The notes beneath the pieces are model-generated. The model had not been told where the DNA came from and searched no databases. It worked only from the letters and a program-made list of their open reading frames with translations. Position numbers and translations under genes: made by a program. Of a stretch of DNA of 12,629 nucleotides, positions 11,380 through 12,629 are shown piece by piece (within the stretch, counting starts at the first letter, position 1; each line of letters begins with the position of its first letter). The DNA comes from JAEHCY01 sp964519095 (GTDB lineage Bacteria > Pseudomonadota > Gammaproteobacteria > Chromatiales > Chromatiaceae): assembly GCA_964519095.1 (NCBI GenBank), contig CAZFHV010000101.1, positions 1-12,629 on the forward strand. The letters are read 5' to 3'.

Positions 11380-12629
11380 ATGCCAAGCCTGATGCGCTCC
11401 AGCCTGGCGGTGGGGGCGGGCACCCTGACCTCCCGGGTGCTCGGTTTCCTCCGGGATCTGGTGGTGGCGCGGCTGTTCGGCGCCGATCTGGATACCGATG
11501 CCTTCTTCGTGGCCTTCAAGGTCCCCAACCTGTTCCGGCGACTGTTCGCCGAAGGGGCCTTCTCGCTGGCCTTCGTCCCGGCGCTGGCGGAGCAGCGGAC
11601 CCATCGGGGGATCGAGGGCCTCAAGGGGTTCCTGGACCAGGTGACGGGGACCCTGGGTGGGGCGCTGCTGGGGGTGACCGCCCTGGGGGTGGTCGGCGCA
11701 CCCCTCCTGATCCTGCTCTTCGCCCCCGGTTTCGTGGCGGACCCCGGGAAACAGGCCCTCGCCACGGACCTGCTCCGGCTCACCTTGCCGTATCTGTGGT
11801 TCGTCGCACTCACCGCCCTGGCGGGCAGCGTCCTCAATCTCTTTCAGCGCTTCGCGGTGCCAGCCTTTACGCCAGTGCTCCTTAACCTGTCGCTCATCGG
11901 CTGCGCCCTCTGGCTCGCCCCCCTCCTGGAACGGCCGATCCTGGCCCTCGGCTGGGGGGTGCTCCTTGCCGGCGCCCTGCAGCTTGCCCTCCAGTGGCCC
12001 TTTCTCGGCCAGATGGGACTGGTGCCACGGCCACGCTGGGCGCCCGGGGACCCCCCTGTGCGCCAGCTCATGAGGCGTATGGGGCCTGCCCTGTTCGGGG
12101 CCTCGGTGGCCCAGATCGGTTTGGTACTCGAAACCCTTTTCGCCTCCTTTCTAGAGGAGGGGAACATCTCCTGGCTGTACTATGCCAGTCGGCTGGTGGA
12201 ATTCCCCCAGGGCATCCTGGGGGCCGCCATCGGCACGGTGATCCTGCCCAGCCTCTCCCAGCAGCATGCGGCCCGTTCGCCAGAGGCCTTCTCCCAGACC
12301 CTCGACGGGGCCCTGCGCTGGGCCCTGCTGCTCGGGCTTCCGGCCGCGGTGGGGCTGGTGGTGCTGGCGCGGCCCATCATGGTTACCCTGCTGCATTATG
12401 GCGCCTTCAGCGCCGCCGACGTGGAGATGTCCGCCCGGGCCCTGATGGCCTACGCGGTGGGTTTGCTGGCGGCCCTAGGGATTCGCGCCCTGCTGCCGGG
12501 TTACTACGCGCGGGGCGACGTGAGGGCCCCGGTCAAGATCGCCCTTCTGGCCCTGGGGCTCAACCTGGGGCTCAATCTGTTGCTGATGGGGCCGATGGGC
12601 CACACCGGTCTGGCGCTGGCCGCCAGCCT
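11380..12629 (+). CDS. murJ: lipid II flippase MurJ (3' end beyond the window)
   Basis: The first 416 codons of MurJ (MviN) are present and run off the window; the family is about 510 residues. It flips the peptidoglycan precursor lipid II across the inner membrane. The start SSLAVGAGTLTSRVLGFLRD and the segment DAFFVAFKVPNLFRRLFAEG are diagnostic. R19, R25 and D40 match the essential E. coli residues R18, R24 and D39. Many hydrophobic helices follow, and the WLYYASRLVEFPQGILGAAIGTVILPSLS stretch of the central family region is intact. I chose the ATG at 11380; an in-frame ATG at 11392 is also possible. No good ribosome site is visible. It is divergent from rpsT. Confidence 0.95.
   Translation, partial: MPSLMRSSLAVGAGTLTSRVLGFLRDLVVARLFGADLDTDAFFVAFKVPNLFRRLFAEGAFSLAFVPALAEQRTHRGIEGLKGFLDQVTGTLGGALLGVTALGVVGAPLLILLFAPGFVADPGKQALATDLLRLTLPYLWFVALTALAGSVLNLFQRFAVPAFTPVLLNLSLIGCALWLAPLLERPILALGWGVLLAGALQLALQWPFLGQMGLVPRPRWAPGDPPVRQLMRRMGPALFGASVAQIGLVLETLFASFLEEGNISWLYYASRLVEFPQGILGAAIGTVILPSLSQQHAARSPEAFSQTLDGALRWALLLGLPAAVGLVVLARPIMVTLLHYGAFSAADVEMSARALMAYAVGLLAALGIRALLPGYYARGDVRAPVKIALLALGLNLGLNLLLMGPMGHTGLALAAS

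Noticed and set aside
1..12629. CRISPR array, toxin-antitoxin pair, defence genes or biosynthetic cluster
   Set aside because: No regularly spaced repeats, no recognisable toxin, nuclease or helicase defence modules, and no large synthase genes were seen on either strand.

Overview
The window is a piece of a GC-rich (clearly above 60% by eye) gammaproteobacterial chromosome. The strongest evidence is the conserved block rplU-rpmA-obg-proB-rpsT-murJ with ispB divergent from rplU. Slp-type lipoproteins, SirB2, YaiI and the UUG start of rpsT agree. The base composition and the encapsulin-type ferritin would suit a Chromatiales-like purple sulfur or related bacterium, but that is inference. A run of ten Ns at 11223-11232 shows this is a draft scaffold.

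Layout. 1-378: a less GC-rich stretch with a hairpin, then what looks like the decayed 3' half of a leucine tRNA, a possible attachment-site scar. 379-2686 (+): a run of small genes encoding an encapsulin-type ferritin (EncFtn), a secreted retropepsin-like protein, SirB2, a four-helix membrane protein and YaiI. 2711-4855 (-): two tandem Slp-family lipoproteins and a secreted DsbA/Com1-like thiol oxidoreductase, with a long hairpin in between. 4856-5170: a REP-like inverted pair. 5171-5836 (-): a divergent Pcm-like methyltransferase. 5837-6329: no intact gene; it holds a short relic of a tyrosine recombinase. 6330-6406 (-): tRNA-Pro(CGG), two bases after the ispB stop. 6409-7377 (-): ispB. 7590-10512 (+): rplU, rpmA, a double hairpin, obg and proB. 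10534-10860 (-): a small cupin inserted convergently. 10934-11197 (-): rpsT with its terminator. 11380-end (+): murJ, cut by the window edge.

The right half is housekeeping: ribosomal proteins, ribosome-assembly GTPase, proline synthesis, quinone side chain and lipid II flipping. The left half is mostly cell-envelope, redox and iron genes. I see no clearly new multi-gene system. The most notable items are the EncFtn that lacks both a cargo-loading tail and a neighbouring encapsulin, the two tRNA-associated integration scars, the tandem Slp genes with very different C-terminal tails, and the Pcm homologue lacking the usual active-site loop.
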